DNA of 64,000 bases from Bradyrhizobium sp. CB2312 (GCF_029714425.1 NZ_CP121668.1:2377501-2441500); one strand, 5' to 3'. Shown: positions 16,818 to 26,074, counted from the stretch's first letter. Notes: generated by a model not told the origin, from the letters alone. Made by a program: numbers and translations.

Positions 16818-17644
16818 TTGAGCAAATTGCCTCTGGCTGAAGGCGCCGGTTCATTCGTATTTCATGACGATGGTGCCGTCCCTTCGCCACGCACGATGCG
16901 GGTCTTTTCATTCTGCCCCCGATCGCGCAATGCGCACACACGCATCATCGTGGCGATGCATGGCGTCGATCGCGCTGCCGCGGCGTTTCGCGATCTGCTC
17001 GCCCCTCAGGCCGAGCGCAACGGGCAAATCGTGCTGGTGCCGGAGTTCGATCCGGAGCAGTTCCCGGGCATCTCCGCATACAATTTTGGCGGTGTGCGGC
17101 TGCCGCCGCCAGACAACACGGTCCTGCCGCGCGATCTCTGGAATTTCGGGGCGATCGACCGGCTGTTTCATCATGTTCGAGATGCGTCGGGTCCAGCCGG
17201 GAGACCTTCGGTCTGTTCGGCAATTCCGCGGGGGCCCAATTCGTCCTGCGCTATCTTGCGCTCAACGAAGCCGCGTCCGTCGATATGGCCGTTGCCGCCA
17301 ATTGCGGATGCTACATGCTGCCGAACCTCGCCAAAGACTATCCGGACGGCATGGGAGGGATTGGCCTCGATACAAGTGATTTGCGGAGGTATCTCGGGCG
17401 CTCGCTCGTCATCTTGCTGGGCGATGCCGACAACGACCCTGATGCTCCCGACCTGCCGCGCTGGGACGAGGCGATGGCCCAAGGGCCTCATCGCCTTGCC
17501 CGCGGTCTCTGGCATTTCGAACACTGCACGAAGCTGGCCAGGAGCCTCGATGTGGCGCTGGGCTGGAGACTCGAAATCGCGCCGGGTGCCGGGCACGTCG
17601 ACCAGTTGATCTACGACCAGGGCGCCAACATCTTGAACGGCTGA
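16818..17644 (+). pseudogene. Alpha/beta hydrolase interrupted by a frameshift
   Basis: The first part, from a TTG start at 16818 with GGGGAG upstream, reads an alpha/beta hydrolase N-terminus (TRIIVAMHGVDRAAAAF, IVLVPEFD, YNFGG). At 17199-17201 the frame must shift for the protein to continue. The other frame then reads FGLFGNSAGAQFVLRYLAL, the nucleophile elbow G-N-S-A-G, and runs to GAGHVDQLIYDQ with the catalytic His, stopping at 17644. The shift is explained by one missing G in a run of G (GGG where GGGG is expected). Either the gene is broken or the base is a sequencing error. It is convergent with uvrD. Confidence 0.7.
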
Positions 17645-17672
17645 GTGGATGGCCCTGCGTGCAAGGGCCGCC

Positions 17673-20252
17673 TCACGCCCGCTGCACAAAGCTGTCCACG
17701 ACCTTCTTCTCGCCGGCCTTGTCGAAGGCGATGGTGAGCTTGTTGCCGTCGATCTTGGTGACGTGGCCGTAGCCGAATTTCTGGTGGAAGACGCGATCTT
17801 CGACCGAGAATTCCGAGGTCGTGCCTGTCGATTTGGCGACCAGCTCGCCCTCGATCGTCAGGGGGCCGCGGCGGCGCGAGGCGAAGTTGCCGAAATCGGG
17901 GCCGGATGACGAGGCGGACGAGAACGAGGCGGTCTCTTCCTCGAAACCGCCGGTTCGGCCGCCGCCATTGCGGCCGCCGCCGCGGTTGCGGTTGGCCTGG
18001 GCGCGCTGCCAGCCCGGCGTCGAATAGCTGGAGCCGAACGCCTCCATGTCGTCGAAGCGCGAAGCGCCATAGCCAGTGGCGCCGCCCCAGCCCGAGCCAC
18101 CCTTGGATTCCGTGATCTCGACATTGGCCGCCGGCAATTCATCGAGGAACCGCGAGGGGATCGTGGTCGACCAGGTGCCATGGATCCGGCGATTGGTCGC
18201 GAAATAGATCATCGCGCGGCGGCGGGCGCGGGTGAGGCCGACATGGCCGAGCCGGCGCTCTTCCTCGAGCCCGGCGCGGCCCTGTTCGTCCAGCGTGCGC
18301 TGGCTCGGGAACAGGCCTTCCTCCCAGCCGGGCAGGAACACGTTGTCGAATTCGAGGCCCTTGGCCGAGTGCAGCGTCATCAGCGACACCGCGTCGTCCT
18401 CGGCGCCGCCCTCGCGGTCCATCACCAGCGAGATGTGCTCCAGGAACCCTTGCAGGTTCTCGAACTCCTCCATCGAGCGAACCAGCTCCTTGAGGTTCTC
18501 CAGCCGGCCCGCGGCGTCCGCCGATCGGTCCTTCTGCCACATCTCGGTGTAGCCGCTCTCGTCGAGCACGATCTGCGCCAGCTCCGTGTGCGAGGTGACC
18601 TCGCGCTGGGCGCGCCAGCGGTCGAACTGGGCGACGACGCCGCGCAAGCTTCCGCGCGCCTTCGGCTTCAACTCGTCGGTCTCGACCACCGCGCGCGCCG
18701 CTTCGAACAGCGGAATGCGGCGCTTGCGGGCGTGGTCGTGCAGCATCTGAATGGTGGCGTCGCCGAGCCCGCGCTTGGGCACGTTGACGATGCGCTCGAA
18801 GGCGAGGTCGTCGGCCGGCGAATTGATGACGCGTAGATATGCGAGCGCGTCGCGGATTTCCGCGCGCTCGTAGAAGCGCGGGCCGCCGATGACGCGATAG
18901 GGCAGGCCGAGCGTGACGAAACGGTCTTCGAACTCGCGCATCTGGTAGGACGCGCGCACCAGAATGGCGATCTCGTTGAGCTTCTCGCCCTGGCGCTGCA
19001 GCTGCTCGATCTCCTCGCCGATGCCGCGGGCTTCCTCTTCGGAATCCCACGAGCCAGTCACCGTGACCTTCTCGCCGTCCTGGTCCTCGGTGCGCAGCGT
19101 CTTGCCGAGCCGGCCTTCATTGTGCGCGATCAAATGCGAGGCGGCGGCGAGGATGTGGCCGGTGGAGCGGTAATTGCGCTCGAGGCGGATCACCTTGGCG
19201 CCGGGGAAATCGTGCTCGAAGCGCAAGATGTTGTCGACCTCGGCGCCGCGCCAGCCATAGATCGACTGGTCGTCGTCGCCGACGCAGCAGATGTTTTTGG
19301 TGGGGCCTCTTTCGCTAACGGGAATCGGCGCCGTATCATTTCTCTCGTCATCACCGGGCTGACGCGAAGCGTCGAGACCCGGTGATCCATCTTGTGAAGA
19401 ATCGATGGATTGCCGGGTCAAGCCCGGCAATGACGAACTGGAAGACGGCGCCTGCGACAGCAGCCGCAGCCACAGATACTGCGCGACGTTCGTGTCCTGA
19501 TACTCGTCCACCAGGATGAATTTGAAGCGCTGCTGGTACTGCCGCAAAATATCCGGATGCTCGCGGAAAATGCGGATGTTCTCCAGCAGGAGATCGCCGA
19601 AATCGGCGGCGTTGAGGATCTTCAGCCGCTCCTGATAGCTCGCATAGAGCTTGCCGCCCTTGCCGTTGGCGAAGACAGCGGCTTCGCCGGAGGGCACCTG
19701 CGAGGGCATCAGGCCGCGGTTCTTCCAGCCGTCGATCAGGCCGGCCAGCATGCGCGCAGGCCAGCGCTTGTCGTCGATGTTCTCGGCCTGCAGCAGCTGC
19801 TTGAGCAGCCGCACCTGGTCGTCGACGTCGAGCACGGTGAAGTTCGACTTCAGCTGCGCCAACTCGGCATGGAAGCGCAGGATGCGGCCGCCGATGGAGT
19901 GGAAGGTGCCGAGCCACGGCATGCCCTCGACGGCGTGGCCGAGCATCTGGCCGAGCCGGTGCTTCATCTCGCGCGCGGCCTTGTTGGTGAAGGTCACCGA
20001 CAAAATCTCGGCGGGACGGGCGCGGCCCTGGCTCAGGATATGGGCGATGCGCGTCGTCAGAACGCGCGTCTTGCCGGTGCCGGCGCCGGCCAGCACCAGG
20101 ACCGGACCGTCCAGCGTCTCCACCGCCTCGCGCTGCTCCGGATTGAGCCCGGACAGATATTTCGGGCCCACGGACGCGCGCGCACGCGCCGCGATGCCGC
20201 CGGCTGCGGGCTGGTGGTCGGGAACGCTGGTGATCTTGCTCGGCTCGGTCAT
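17673..20252 (-). CDS. uvrD: UvrD/PcrA-type DNA helicase
   Basis: This superfamily 1 helicase of about 859 residues unwinds DNA in excision and mismatch repair. Motifs in order are: LNPEQREAV, Walker A GAGTGKTR near residue 57, VTFTNKAAREM, GTFHSIGGRILR, Walker B DEYQDTN near 255, motif III GDDDQSIYGWRGA, ERNYRS, TLHSAKGLEFDNVF, EEERRLGHVGLTRAR. A C-terminal Tudor-like domain follows a Gly/Asn-rich linker (VFHQKFGYGHVTKIDG). Between DEYQDTN and GDDDQS the protein carries about 45 unusual residues; 30 of them are encoded by a 90-bp palindromic repeat (residues about 273-302). The frame is intact. ATG at 20252 (MTEPSK) is preferred over the upstream ATG at 20279. Confidence 0.93.
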   Translation of the reverse strand: MTEPSKITSVPDHQPAAGGIAARARASVGPKYLSGLNPEQREAVETLDGPVLVLAGAGTGKTRVLTTRIAHILSQGRARPAEILSVTFTNKAAREMKHRLGQMLGHAVEGMPWLGTFHSIGGRILRFHAELAQLKSNFTVLDVDDQVRLLKQLLQAENIDDKRWPARMLAGLIDGWKNRGLMPSQVPSGEAAVFANGKGGKLYASYQERLKILNAADFGDLLLENIRIFREHPDILRQYQQRFKFILVDEYQDTNVAQYLWLRLLSQAPSSSSSLPGLTRQSIDSSQDGSPGLDASRQPGDDERNDTAPIPVSERGPTKNICCVGDDDQSIYGWRGAEVDNILRFEHDFPGAKVIRLERNYRSTGHILAAASHLIAHNEGRLGKTLRTEDQDGEKVTVTGSWDSEEEARGIGEEIEQLQRQGEKLNEIAILVRASYQMREFEDRFVTLGLPYRVIGGPRFYERAEIRDALAYLRVINSPADDLAFERIVNVPKRGLGDATIQMLHDHARKRRIPLFEAARAVVETDELKPKARGSLRGVVAQFDRWRAQREVTSHTELAQIVLDESGYTEMWQKDRSADAAGRLENLKELVRSMEEFENLQGFLEHISLVMDREGGAEDDAVSLMTLHSAKGLEFDNVFLPGWEEGLFPSQRTLDEQGRAGLEEERRLGHVGLTRARRRAMIYFATNRRIHGTWSTTIPSRFLDELPAANVEITESKGGSGWGGATGYGASRFDDMEAFGSSYSTPGWQRAQANRNRGGGRNGGGRTGGFEEETASFSSASSSGPDFGNFASRRRGPLTIEGELVAKSTGTTSEFSVEDRVFHQKFGYGHVTKIDGNKLTIAFDKAGEKKVVDSFVQRA
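19346..19435. repeat. Palindromic repeat inserted in frame within uvrD
   Basis: This 90-bp element has ends CGTCA and TGACG, with arms containing CACCGGGCT/GACCCGG and TTGCCGGGTCAAGCCCGGCAA. It is a diverged relative of the P1 repeats at 6737 and 43812 (same ends, same GCCCGG-rich arms). Its length is a multiple of three and it contains no stop in the uvrD frame. Confidence 0.85.
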
Positions 20253-20500
20253 GCGAATCATTTGGCCCCACGATGGCACCGCGGGGTGACGGGAGGGAGC
20301 CTTCTTAACAGGGATTGCTGCCTATATGGGGCACCGGGGCGGGGTTTTCCACGTACGCGGCGGCTCGATTTGTTCCCGAAAGCCGGGCGAATTTCCACCC
20401 GGCCGGGTGGGGAACCATCGTTCCCACGTCGAGATTGTCTGGGCAGGTGGCGCGGTCAGCCGCGCCGATCGCAGAGAGACATCAAGACGAGGTTTTCGCC

Positions 20501-20674
20501 ATGCTAGGCTGGGTTGTGACGTTTCTGGTTATCGCATTGATCGCCGGCATCCTGGGCTTCGGCGGCATCGCCGGCGCTTCGATCGAGATCGCCAAGATCA
20601 TCTTCTTCATCGCGGTCGTTCTGTTCCTGGTCTCGGCCGTGGTCGGATTGGCGCGCGGCCGCACCAGAATATAG
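20501..20674 (+). CDS. DUF1328 small membrane protein
   Basis: This 57-residue protein has two hydrophobic helices ([20 protein letters not shown] and [19 protein letters not shown]) and ends in a basic tail, RGRTRI, the standard form of the DUF1328 family of inner-membrane small proteins. The family function is unknown, and members are often stress-induced. The ATG at 20501 is where the family begins; the frame is open upstream without homology. Its TAG stop directly abuts the stop of the convergent thioesterase gene. Confidence 0.85.
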   Translation: MLGWVVTFLVIALIAGILGFGGIAGASIEIAKIIFFIAVVLFLVSAVVGLARGRTRI

Positions 20675-21181
20675 CTATCGCTTCGAGGGCATCGCCACGT
20701 TGCGGCCGATGCCCTCGGGCCGCGGTACGGCGCTGTGGGCCTTGACCACGGGCGCAATGCGCTCGCGAATGTCGGGCGGAAAGGCCGCCACCTTGCGCGA
20801 GGCCATGTCGATGTGAAGCGACATGTTCTCCGAGGTCGCCGACAGCCAGCCTTCGGTGGCGTGCCGCAACTCCTCGAACGTATGCAGCCGCTTGTCGTCG
20901 GCTTCCAGCAGCCAGACCGACACCTGCACGGGATCGCCGAGATGGATCTCGCGCAAATAGCGCACATGGCATTCGGCGGTGAAGGTCGAGCCGTTGCGCT
21001 CCTTCATGTACCCCGGCCCGATCCCGAGCTGCAGCCACATCTGGTCGATCGCCCGGTCGAACATCACGTTGTAATAGGCCATGTTGAGATGGCCGTTATA
21101 GTCGATCCACTGCGGCTCGATCTGCATGATCGAGGCGCGGAACGGCTCTGCGGCGGGCTTCGAAGCGGCACTCTCCGGCAT
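20675..21181 (-). CDS. Hotdog-fold acyl-CoA thioesterase
   Basis: This 168-residue protein of the 4HBT-type thioesterase family has the active-site segment WIDYNGHLNMAYYNVMFD, with the conserved Asp and His, near residues 25-42. Later come FTAECHVRYLREIHLGDPV and a central strand pattern. It is related to the thioesterases found next to carnitine dehydrogenases, but no carnitine gene is present here. It hydrolyses acyl-CoA; the chain type is not inferable. Stop codons of this gene and of the DUF1328 gene are adjacent. Confidence 0.82.
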   Translation of the reverse strand: MPESAASKPAAEPFRASIMQIEPQWIDYNGHLNMAYYNVMFDRAIDQMWLQLGIGPGYMKERNGSTFTAECHVRYLREIHLGDPVQVSVWLLEADDKRLHTFEELRHATEGWLSATSENMSLHIDMASRKVAAFPPDIRERIAPVVKAHSAVPRPEGIGRNVAMPSKR

Positions 21182-21261
21182 GTTTCATTCCCTGGGTATG
21201 CGTCCGGTCGCTTGACTTGACCGGCTTTATGTCCTTTGCCACGGTTCTTCTGTCGGGAGGA

Positions 21262-22692
21262 ATGTCCGTGGGTACGACCATCACCAATAATCCGCCGCGG
21301 GTCGAGCCGAAAGCCCTCGCAAGCGCGCTGGAGCAGCTTGCCGCGCGCTTCGGCAACCGCCTCATCACCTCGCAGGCCGTCCGCGAGCAACACGGCCATA
21401 CCACCACATGGATCGTCAACCAGCCGCCTGACGGCGTGGTGATGGCGCAGGAGACCGCCGACATCCAGGACGTGGTGCGGATCTGCGCCAAAAATCGCGT
21501 CCCCGTCATTCCCTTCGGCACCGGCACTTCGCTGGAAGGCCAGGTCAACGCGCCCGCCGGCGGCATCTCGGTCGACCTGCGCGACATGAACAAGGTGCTG
21601 GCGGTGCACGCCGAGGATCTCGACTGCGTGATCCAGCCCGGCGTTACCCGCAAGGCGCTCAACGAGCATCTGCGTGACCAGGGCCTGTTCTTCCCGATCG
21701 ATCCCGGCGCCGACGCCTCGCTCGGCGGCATGGCCTCGACCCGCGCCTCCGGCACCAACGCGGTGCGCTACGGCACCATGCGCGACAGCGTGCTGGCGCT
21801 GAAAGTGGTGCGCGGCGACGGCGAGATCATCACCACGGGCACGCGCGCCAAGAAATCCTCCGCCGGCTACGACCTGACGCATCTGTTCGTCGGCGCCGAG
21901 GGCACGCTCGGCATCATCTCCGAACTGACCATTCGCCTGCGCGGCATTCCCGAAACGATCGCGGCCGGCGCGGTGTCGTTCGAGACCGTGCATGGGGCGT
22001 GTCAGGCCGTGATTCTGGCGATCCAGACCGGCATTCCCGTGGCGCGCATCGAGCTGCTCAACACGGCGCAGGTGAAGGCCTGCAACGCCTATTCGAAGCT
22101 GACGCTGCCGGAGACGCCGCTGCTGCTGATGGAATTCCACGGCAGCGAGGTCGAAGTCGCCGAGCAGTCCAAGGCTTTCGGCGAGATCGCCAAAGAGTGC
22201 GGTGGCGGCGATTTCTCCTGGACCACCAAGCCGGAGGACCGCACCAAGCTGTGGCAGGCGCGTCATGACGCCTATTGGTCCGTGAAGGCGCTGCGTCCCG
22301 GCGACAGCATCGGCGTGGTTGCGACCGACGTCTGCGTGCCGATCTCGCGGCTTGCCGACTGCGTCAGCGAGACCGAGGAAGACCTCAAGCGCCTCAATTT
22401 GTTGTCGCCGATCGTCGGCCATGTCGGCGACGGCAATTTCCATTGCTCGCTGGTCTGCGACACCAACGACGCGGCCGAGATGGCGCGCGGCGAGGAGTTC
22501 ATGCATCGCCTCGTCGAGCGCGCACAGGCGATGGACGGCACCTGCACCGGCGAGCACGGCATCGGCCAGGGCAAGCAGAAATACCTGAAGGCGGAACTCG
22601 GCCCCGAGGCGTTGGATGCGATGCGGGCGCTGAAGCAGGCGCTTGATCCGCTCAACATCTTCAATCCCGGAAAGATCGTGCCGGAGGCGTAG
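21262..22692 (+). CDS. FAD-linked D-2-hydroxyacid (D-lactate/glycolate-type) dehydrogenase
   Basis: This protein of about 476 residues combines an FAD_binding_4 domain with the C-terminal FAD-linked oxidase domain. Motifs visible are IPFGTGTSLEGQVNAPAGGI (residues about 75-95), DPGADASLGGMASTRASG, GTLGIISELTIRL, HVGDGNFHC and GEHGIGQGKQKYL. The family oxidises D-lactate or glycolate and passes electrons to cytochrome c or quinone; it is closest to the mitochondrial-type cytochrome D-lactate dehydrogenase. The start is uncertain. GGGAGGA directly precedes the ATG at 21262, which is too close for normal spacing, and suits the GTG at 21268 better. Confidence 0.88.
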   Translation: MSVGTTITNNPPRVEPKALASALEQLAARFGNRLITSQAVREQHGHTTTWIVNQPPDGVVMAQETADIQDVVRICAKNRVPVIPFGTGTSLEGQVNAPAGGISVDLRDMNKVLAVHAEDLDCVIQPGVTRKALNEHLRDQGLFFPIDPGADASLGGMASTRASGTNAVRYGTMRDSVLALKVVRGDGEIITTGTRAKKSSAGYDLTHLFVGAEGTLGIISELTIRLRGIPETIAAGAVSFETVHGACQAVILAIQTGIPVARIELLNTAQVKACNAYSKLTLPETPLLLMEFHGSEVEVAEQSKAFGEIAKECGGGDFSWTTKPEDRTKLWQARHDAYWSVKALRPGDSIGVVATDVCVPISRLADCVSETEEDLKRLNLLSPIVGHVGDGNFHCSLVCDTNDAAEMARGEEFMHRLVERAQAMDGTCTGEHGIGQGKQKYLKAELGPEALDAMRALKQALDPLNIFNPGKIVPEA

Positions 22693-22781
22693 AGCGCGGT
22701 TCGGGAACTTTCGGCAGCCGAGCCGGTTCCAATTCCCGACTATTTCCGATGCCTCAATGGCGCGGCTTGCGGGAGGATGCG

Positions 22782-24107
22782 ATGTTGCGACCGGTCATTG
22801 GAATTGCCGTGATGGCGCTTGCCTGCATGCTGGCGGGGACGGCTCTGGGCAAGGGCGGACACGGTGGCGGCCATGGCGGTGGTCACGGCGGCGGACATGG
22901 TGGTGGTCACGGCGGCGGGCATGGCGGTGGCCATCACGGCGGCGGCCATTTCCACGGTCACGGCTTCGGACATGCGCATGGTGGCGGTCATCACCGCGCG
23001 ATGCGGTTTGCAACCGGCGCCCGACACGGTGCGAACTTCGGTCAGATCCGCAATGCGTCCGTGCGCCCGGCGCATTTCCGCAACGCGTTCAACGCGCATT
23101 CCAGCGCCTTCCGCAACGGCCGCCTGATCAGCAATCCGGCGGCACGCGCCCAGATCACGGCTGCGGCTGCACTCGCCGGCTGGCACGGCGCCAGCAGCGG
23201 ATGGTGGCAACATGCGGGCGGTGGTTACGGCTGGGTTGGACCGCTGTTCTGGCCGTTCGCCTATAACGATCTCTACGATTACACGATCTGGGGCGACGGC
23301 CTCGGCTTCTGGGGCTACGGCTACCCAGATATTTATGCCGGCCTGTTCGGGCCGTACGGCTATGACGGACTGTCGGCCTATCTGCCGCAGCGCCCGCAGG
23401 GACGGCGGCAAGCGCGAGGCGTAGCGCTGGATCAGCTTTGCGGCAGCGACCGCCGCGAGATCGTCGGTCTGCCGATCGACCAGATCGCCGCCGCGGTGCA
23501 GCCGACCGAGGCGCAAGGCGCCAATCTCGATGCGCTCGGCAATGCCTCGATCGACGCTGCAGCGCTGATCCGCGCGTCCTGCCCGTCGCAGGTCGCAGCG
23601 ACCGCACCCGGCCGGCTGGCCGCGATGCAGCAGCGTGTCGAGGCGATGGTGAAAGCCGTCGAACTCGTTCAGCCCGCCCTCGACAGCTTCTATGGCTCGC
23701 TCACCGACGAGCAGAAGGCGCGGTTCAATGCGCTGGCCGAAGATCAGCGCCGCGCGACGGCTGCCAACGGCACCGCGGCATCGCTGGTCCAGACGTGCGG
23801 CGCGTCTGCCGCGCTTGATTGGCCCGGCACCGACATCGAGGCGAGGCTTCACCCCAACGATACGCAGCGCGCCGCGCTACAGGTGCTCCAGGATACCAGC
23901 GCCAAAGTCAGCGCATCGCTCAAGGCGGCTTGCCAGCCGAGCGAGGTGATGACGCCGCCGGCGCGAATGGCCGCGGTCCGCAAACGGCTCGATGTGATGC
24001 TCGACGGCGTCAAGTCGGTGCGCGCGGCGCTGGAGGATTTCTACGCCACGCTGAACGACGAGCAGAAGGCGCAGTTCGAGGCCATCGGACCACGTCGGAC
24101 GTCCTGA
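22782..24107 (+). CDS. Exported His/Gly-rich protein with two LTXXQ (Spy/CpxP-like) domains
   Basis: This protein of about 441 residues has a signal peptide (VIGIAVMALACMLAGTALG). Immediately after it comes a low-complexity array of about seven GGGH units followed by further HGGGH and FHGHGFGHAHG runs, residues about 27-65. A Tyr/Trp/Gly-rich middle follows (YNDLYDYTIWGDGLGFWGYG). Two copies of an alpha-helical domain come next, each ending in the LTXXQ-type motif (LTDEQKARF near 310 and LNDEQKAQF near 425). Spy/CpxP-type domains act as periplasmic chaperones or metal/stress sensors. The His array would bind metals such as Ni, Zn or Cu (inference). GGGAGGA precedes the ATG at 22782. Confidence 0.85.
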   Translation: MLRPVIGIAVMALACMLAGTALGKGGHGGGHGGGHGGGHGGGHGGGHGGGHHGGGHFHGHGFGHAHGGGHHRAMRFATGARHGANFGQIRNASVRPAHFRNAFNAHSSAFRNGRLISNPAARAQITAAAALAGWHGASSGWWQHAGGGYGWVGPLFWPFAYNDLYDYTIWGDGLGFWGYGYPDIYAGLFGPYGYDGLSAYLPQRPQGRRQARGVALDQLCGSDRREIVGLPIDQIAAAVQPTEAQGANLDALGNASIDAAALIRASCPSQVAATAPGRLAAMQQRVEAMVKAVELVQPALDSFYGSLTDEQKARFNALAEDQRRATAANGTAASLVQTCGASAALDWPGTDIEARLHPNDTQRAALQVLQDTSAKVSASLKAACQPSEVMTPPARMAAVRKRLDVMLDGVKSVRAALEDFYATLNDEQKAQFEAIGPRRTS

Positions 24108-24219
24108 AGACGTCAACATTCTGCGGAAAGATCGGCTCGCGGATCTCGATTGGTCTCTCTATGCTGGGGACGGCGAAGCGCGGCGATATGGCGGCTCGAA
24201 GATCGCGGATGGTGGGGCG

Positions 24220-24579
24220 ATGACGTGGTTCGCACGCAAGACGCGACAGGAGATCTGGGACGAAGCGATCGAAGGACCGCTCGGCGACATCGATGCCGCC
24301 GCGCGCATCCGCGCGATCTGCGACGCTGCGGCTCCGAGCGCCGCCGGCTCGGGGCGAGGCGACAAGCGCGACAGCGAACGCTACGAGCGCGCCGCCAAGG
24401 TGGCGATGGAGATCGCGATGAAGATCTCGGACGATTTGATGCGCGACGACGCGGTCCGCCGCATCGTCGATCTCTGCATGACGGCGGGCGACCTCAAGAC
24501 CGCGCAGATCCTGTTCCGCGCCATTCACGCGAGCTGGATCCGCGAGACAGTGCAGCGCGATCACCCGACGCTGGCCTAG
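24220..24579 (+). CDS. Hypothetical alpha-helical protein
   Basis: This 119-residue protein is not recognised. It is charged and helical throughout, with no signal peptide or membrane segment. It starts MTWFARKTRQEIWDEAIEG and contains a repeated alternation of Ala, Asp, Glu, Arg and Lys. GGTGGGG precedes the ATG. A dispersed repeat and then the insertion sequence start right after its stop, so the gene lies at the edge of a rearranged interval. Codon use is like the neighbours. Confidence 0.6.
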   Translation: MTWFARKTRQEIWDEAIEGPLGDIDAAARIRAICDAAAPSAAGSGRGDKRDSERYERAAKVAMEIAMKISDDLMRDDAVRRIVDLCMTAGDLKTAQILFRAIHASWIRETVQRDHPTLA

Positions 24580-24580
24580 A

Positions 24581-24682
24581 ATGTTTTCGAGCGAAGTGGA
24601 TACCGGTTCGCGTAAAGAAACGCGTCAAAACAAGAATCCAGAGCCCCGTTCAGATTCCATCGGAACGGAAATGGCTCTAGAT
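24581..24682. repeat. Dispersed repeat, family P3
   Basis: This element of about 100 bp contains TTTTCGAGCGAAGTGGATACC, a short hairpin CGCGT/ACGCG, and a palindrome AGAGCC...GGCTCT enclosing CCGTTC and GAACGG arms. It is bounded by the stop of the 24220 gene and by the left end of the insertion sequence. No second copy is present in this window; its type is recognised from general familiarity with Bradyrhizobium intergenic repeats. Confidence 0.55.
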
Positions 24683-24798
24683 GCGGTAATGGGCCCGGCT
24701 CCGGAGCAAGGGGTCATGATGGTGGCTGTCCCCCGATAGATGATGAAACGGGGTCACGACTTGAGTCGGCCCCAAGCATCTGGAGACGGAGGACAGCC

Positions 24799-25833
24799 GT
24801 GGAGAATTATGCCGGAATCGACGTGTCATTGGAACTGTCGAGCGTGTGTGTTGTGGACGCCCAGGGTAAGATCCTGAAGGAAGCGAAGGTCGCAAGCGAA
24901 CCCGACGCCTTAGTTGAGTTTTTTGAGACGCTCGGCTTTGCAGTGAAGCGGATCGGGCTGGAGGCTGGGCCGCTGTCGCAATGGCTGCATGCAGGCCTGA
25001 AAGGTGCAGGATTTGAAACAGTTCTGCTGGAAACGCGGCACGTGAAGGCCGCATTATCTGCAATGACGGTCAAGACGGATCGCAAGGATGCCCGCGGGAT
25101 CGCCCAGTTGATCCGGATGGGATGGTTTCGGCAGGTACACGCAAAGTCGGTTGATGCGCAAGAGATCCGGGCACTCCTGATCGCACGCAAACAGCTTCTC
25201 GGGCGGCTGATCGATGTAGAATTAAGTATCCGAGGGATTTTGCGCGGCTTCGGTCTGAAGGTTGGCCCGGTGACGCGAAGGAATTTCGAAGCGCGGATTC
25301 GAGAGTTGGTTGCAGGCCAGGCGACATTGGAGCGCATTGCTGGTGCGATGCTTTCGGCACGATCGGCCCTGAAGGCAGAATACGGAAGACTACACAAGGC
25401 TGTGCTGGCAATTGTGCGTGATGATGCAGTCTGCCGCCGGCTTATGACAGTACCAGGCGTTGGTCCCCTGGTGGCCATCACCTACAAATCGGCGATTGAT
25501 GATCCTCATCGCATTGTAAAGTCAAAGGCAGCAGGCGCGCTGTTCGGGCTCACGCCAAAGAAATATCAATCGGGAGAAAAGGACGTCACGGGCGGAATCA
25601 CGCTGGCCGGCGATGAGACGGTGCGGACGGCCTTGTATGAAGCCGCCAACGTTCTGCTATCGCGCATCACGCGGTTCTCAAAACTCAAACGCTGGGGGAT
25701 GGACGTCGCCAAGCGGAGAGGCTCGAAGCGCGCAAAGGTCGCCTTGGCACGCAAGCTCGCAGTGATCCTGCATCGGATCTGGGTCGATGGCACGACTTAC
25801 CGATGGGCCGAAGCGGGCTCAATCGCAGCATAG
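24799..25833 (+). CDS. IS110-family transposase (DEDD recombinase)
   Basis: This 344-residue protein has an N-terminal RuvC-like DEDD domain: GIDVS with Asp 8, GLEAGPLSQWL with a Glu near 55, and KTDRKDARGIAQ with two Asp near 95. The C-terminal Tnp_20 domain has VPGVGPLVAITYKSAI and the active-site serine region KKYQSGEKDVTGGI. IS110 recombinases mobilise their element without a classical DDE reaction, guided by a structured non-coding RNA encoded by the element. The GTG start (MENYAGIDV) follows an inverted repeat (GGCTGTCC ... GGACAGCC) that encloses the leader. The frame is intact, so the element could be active. Confidence 0.93.
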   Translation: MENYAGIDVSLELSSVCVVDAQGKILKEAKVASEPDALVEFFETLGFAVKRIGLEAGPLSQWLHAGLKGAGFETVLLETRHVKAALSAMTVKTDRKDARGIAQLIRMGWFRQVHAKSVDAQEIRALLIARKQLLGRLIDVELSIRGILRGFGLKVGPVTRRNFEARIRELVAGQATLERIAGAMLSARSALKAEYGRLHKAVLAIVRDDAVCRRLMTVPGVGPLVAITYKSAIDDPHRIVKSKAAGALFGLTPKKYQSGEKDVTGGITLAGDETVRTALYEAANVLLSRITRFSKLKRWGMDVAKRRGSKRAKVALARKLAVILHRIWVDGTTYRWAEAGSIAA

Positions 25834-26074
25834 AAGACGTGGAGGAGATCAAGAACGCAACCGGGATGAACTGAAGCCCGGTGCCCGAAGTCCCGTCGCC
25901 GGGACGGTGGATGCGGTGAAGCCGTTACACGCCCAGTGGCGTCGTCCGACGAACCACGCGTATCTAGATAGGCTCACCGCTCCCTCTGACAGCATGATGT
26001 GGCGGCCAGGCGTCGACCACGAACAGAAGCATGAGCTCGGCGGCGTGGCGTTCACTCGGGAGGCTTGACATCAT
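25834..26074 (+). ncRNA. Candidate guide (bridge/seek) RNA region of the IS110 element
   Basis: This non-coding interval lies between the transposase stop and the right inverted repeat. It begins with two consecutive perfect hairpins: ACCGGG/CCCGGT at 25860-25882 with an 11-nt loop, and GTCCCG/CGGGAC at 25890-25905 with a TCGC loop. IS110-family elements are known to encode a guide RNA in a non-coding end; for IS1111-type elements it lies downstream of the transposase. The RNA boundaries are not determinable by eye. The left flank (24724-24798) is also structured and is the alternative location. Confidence 0.4.
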
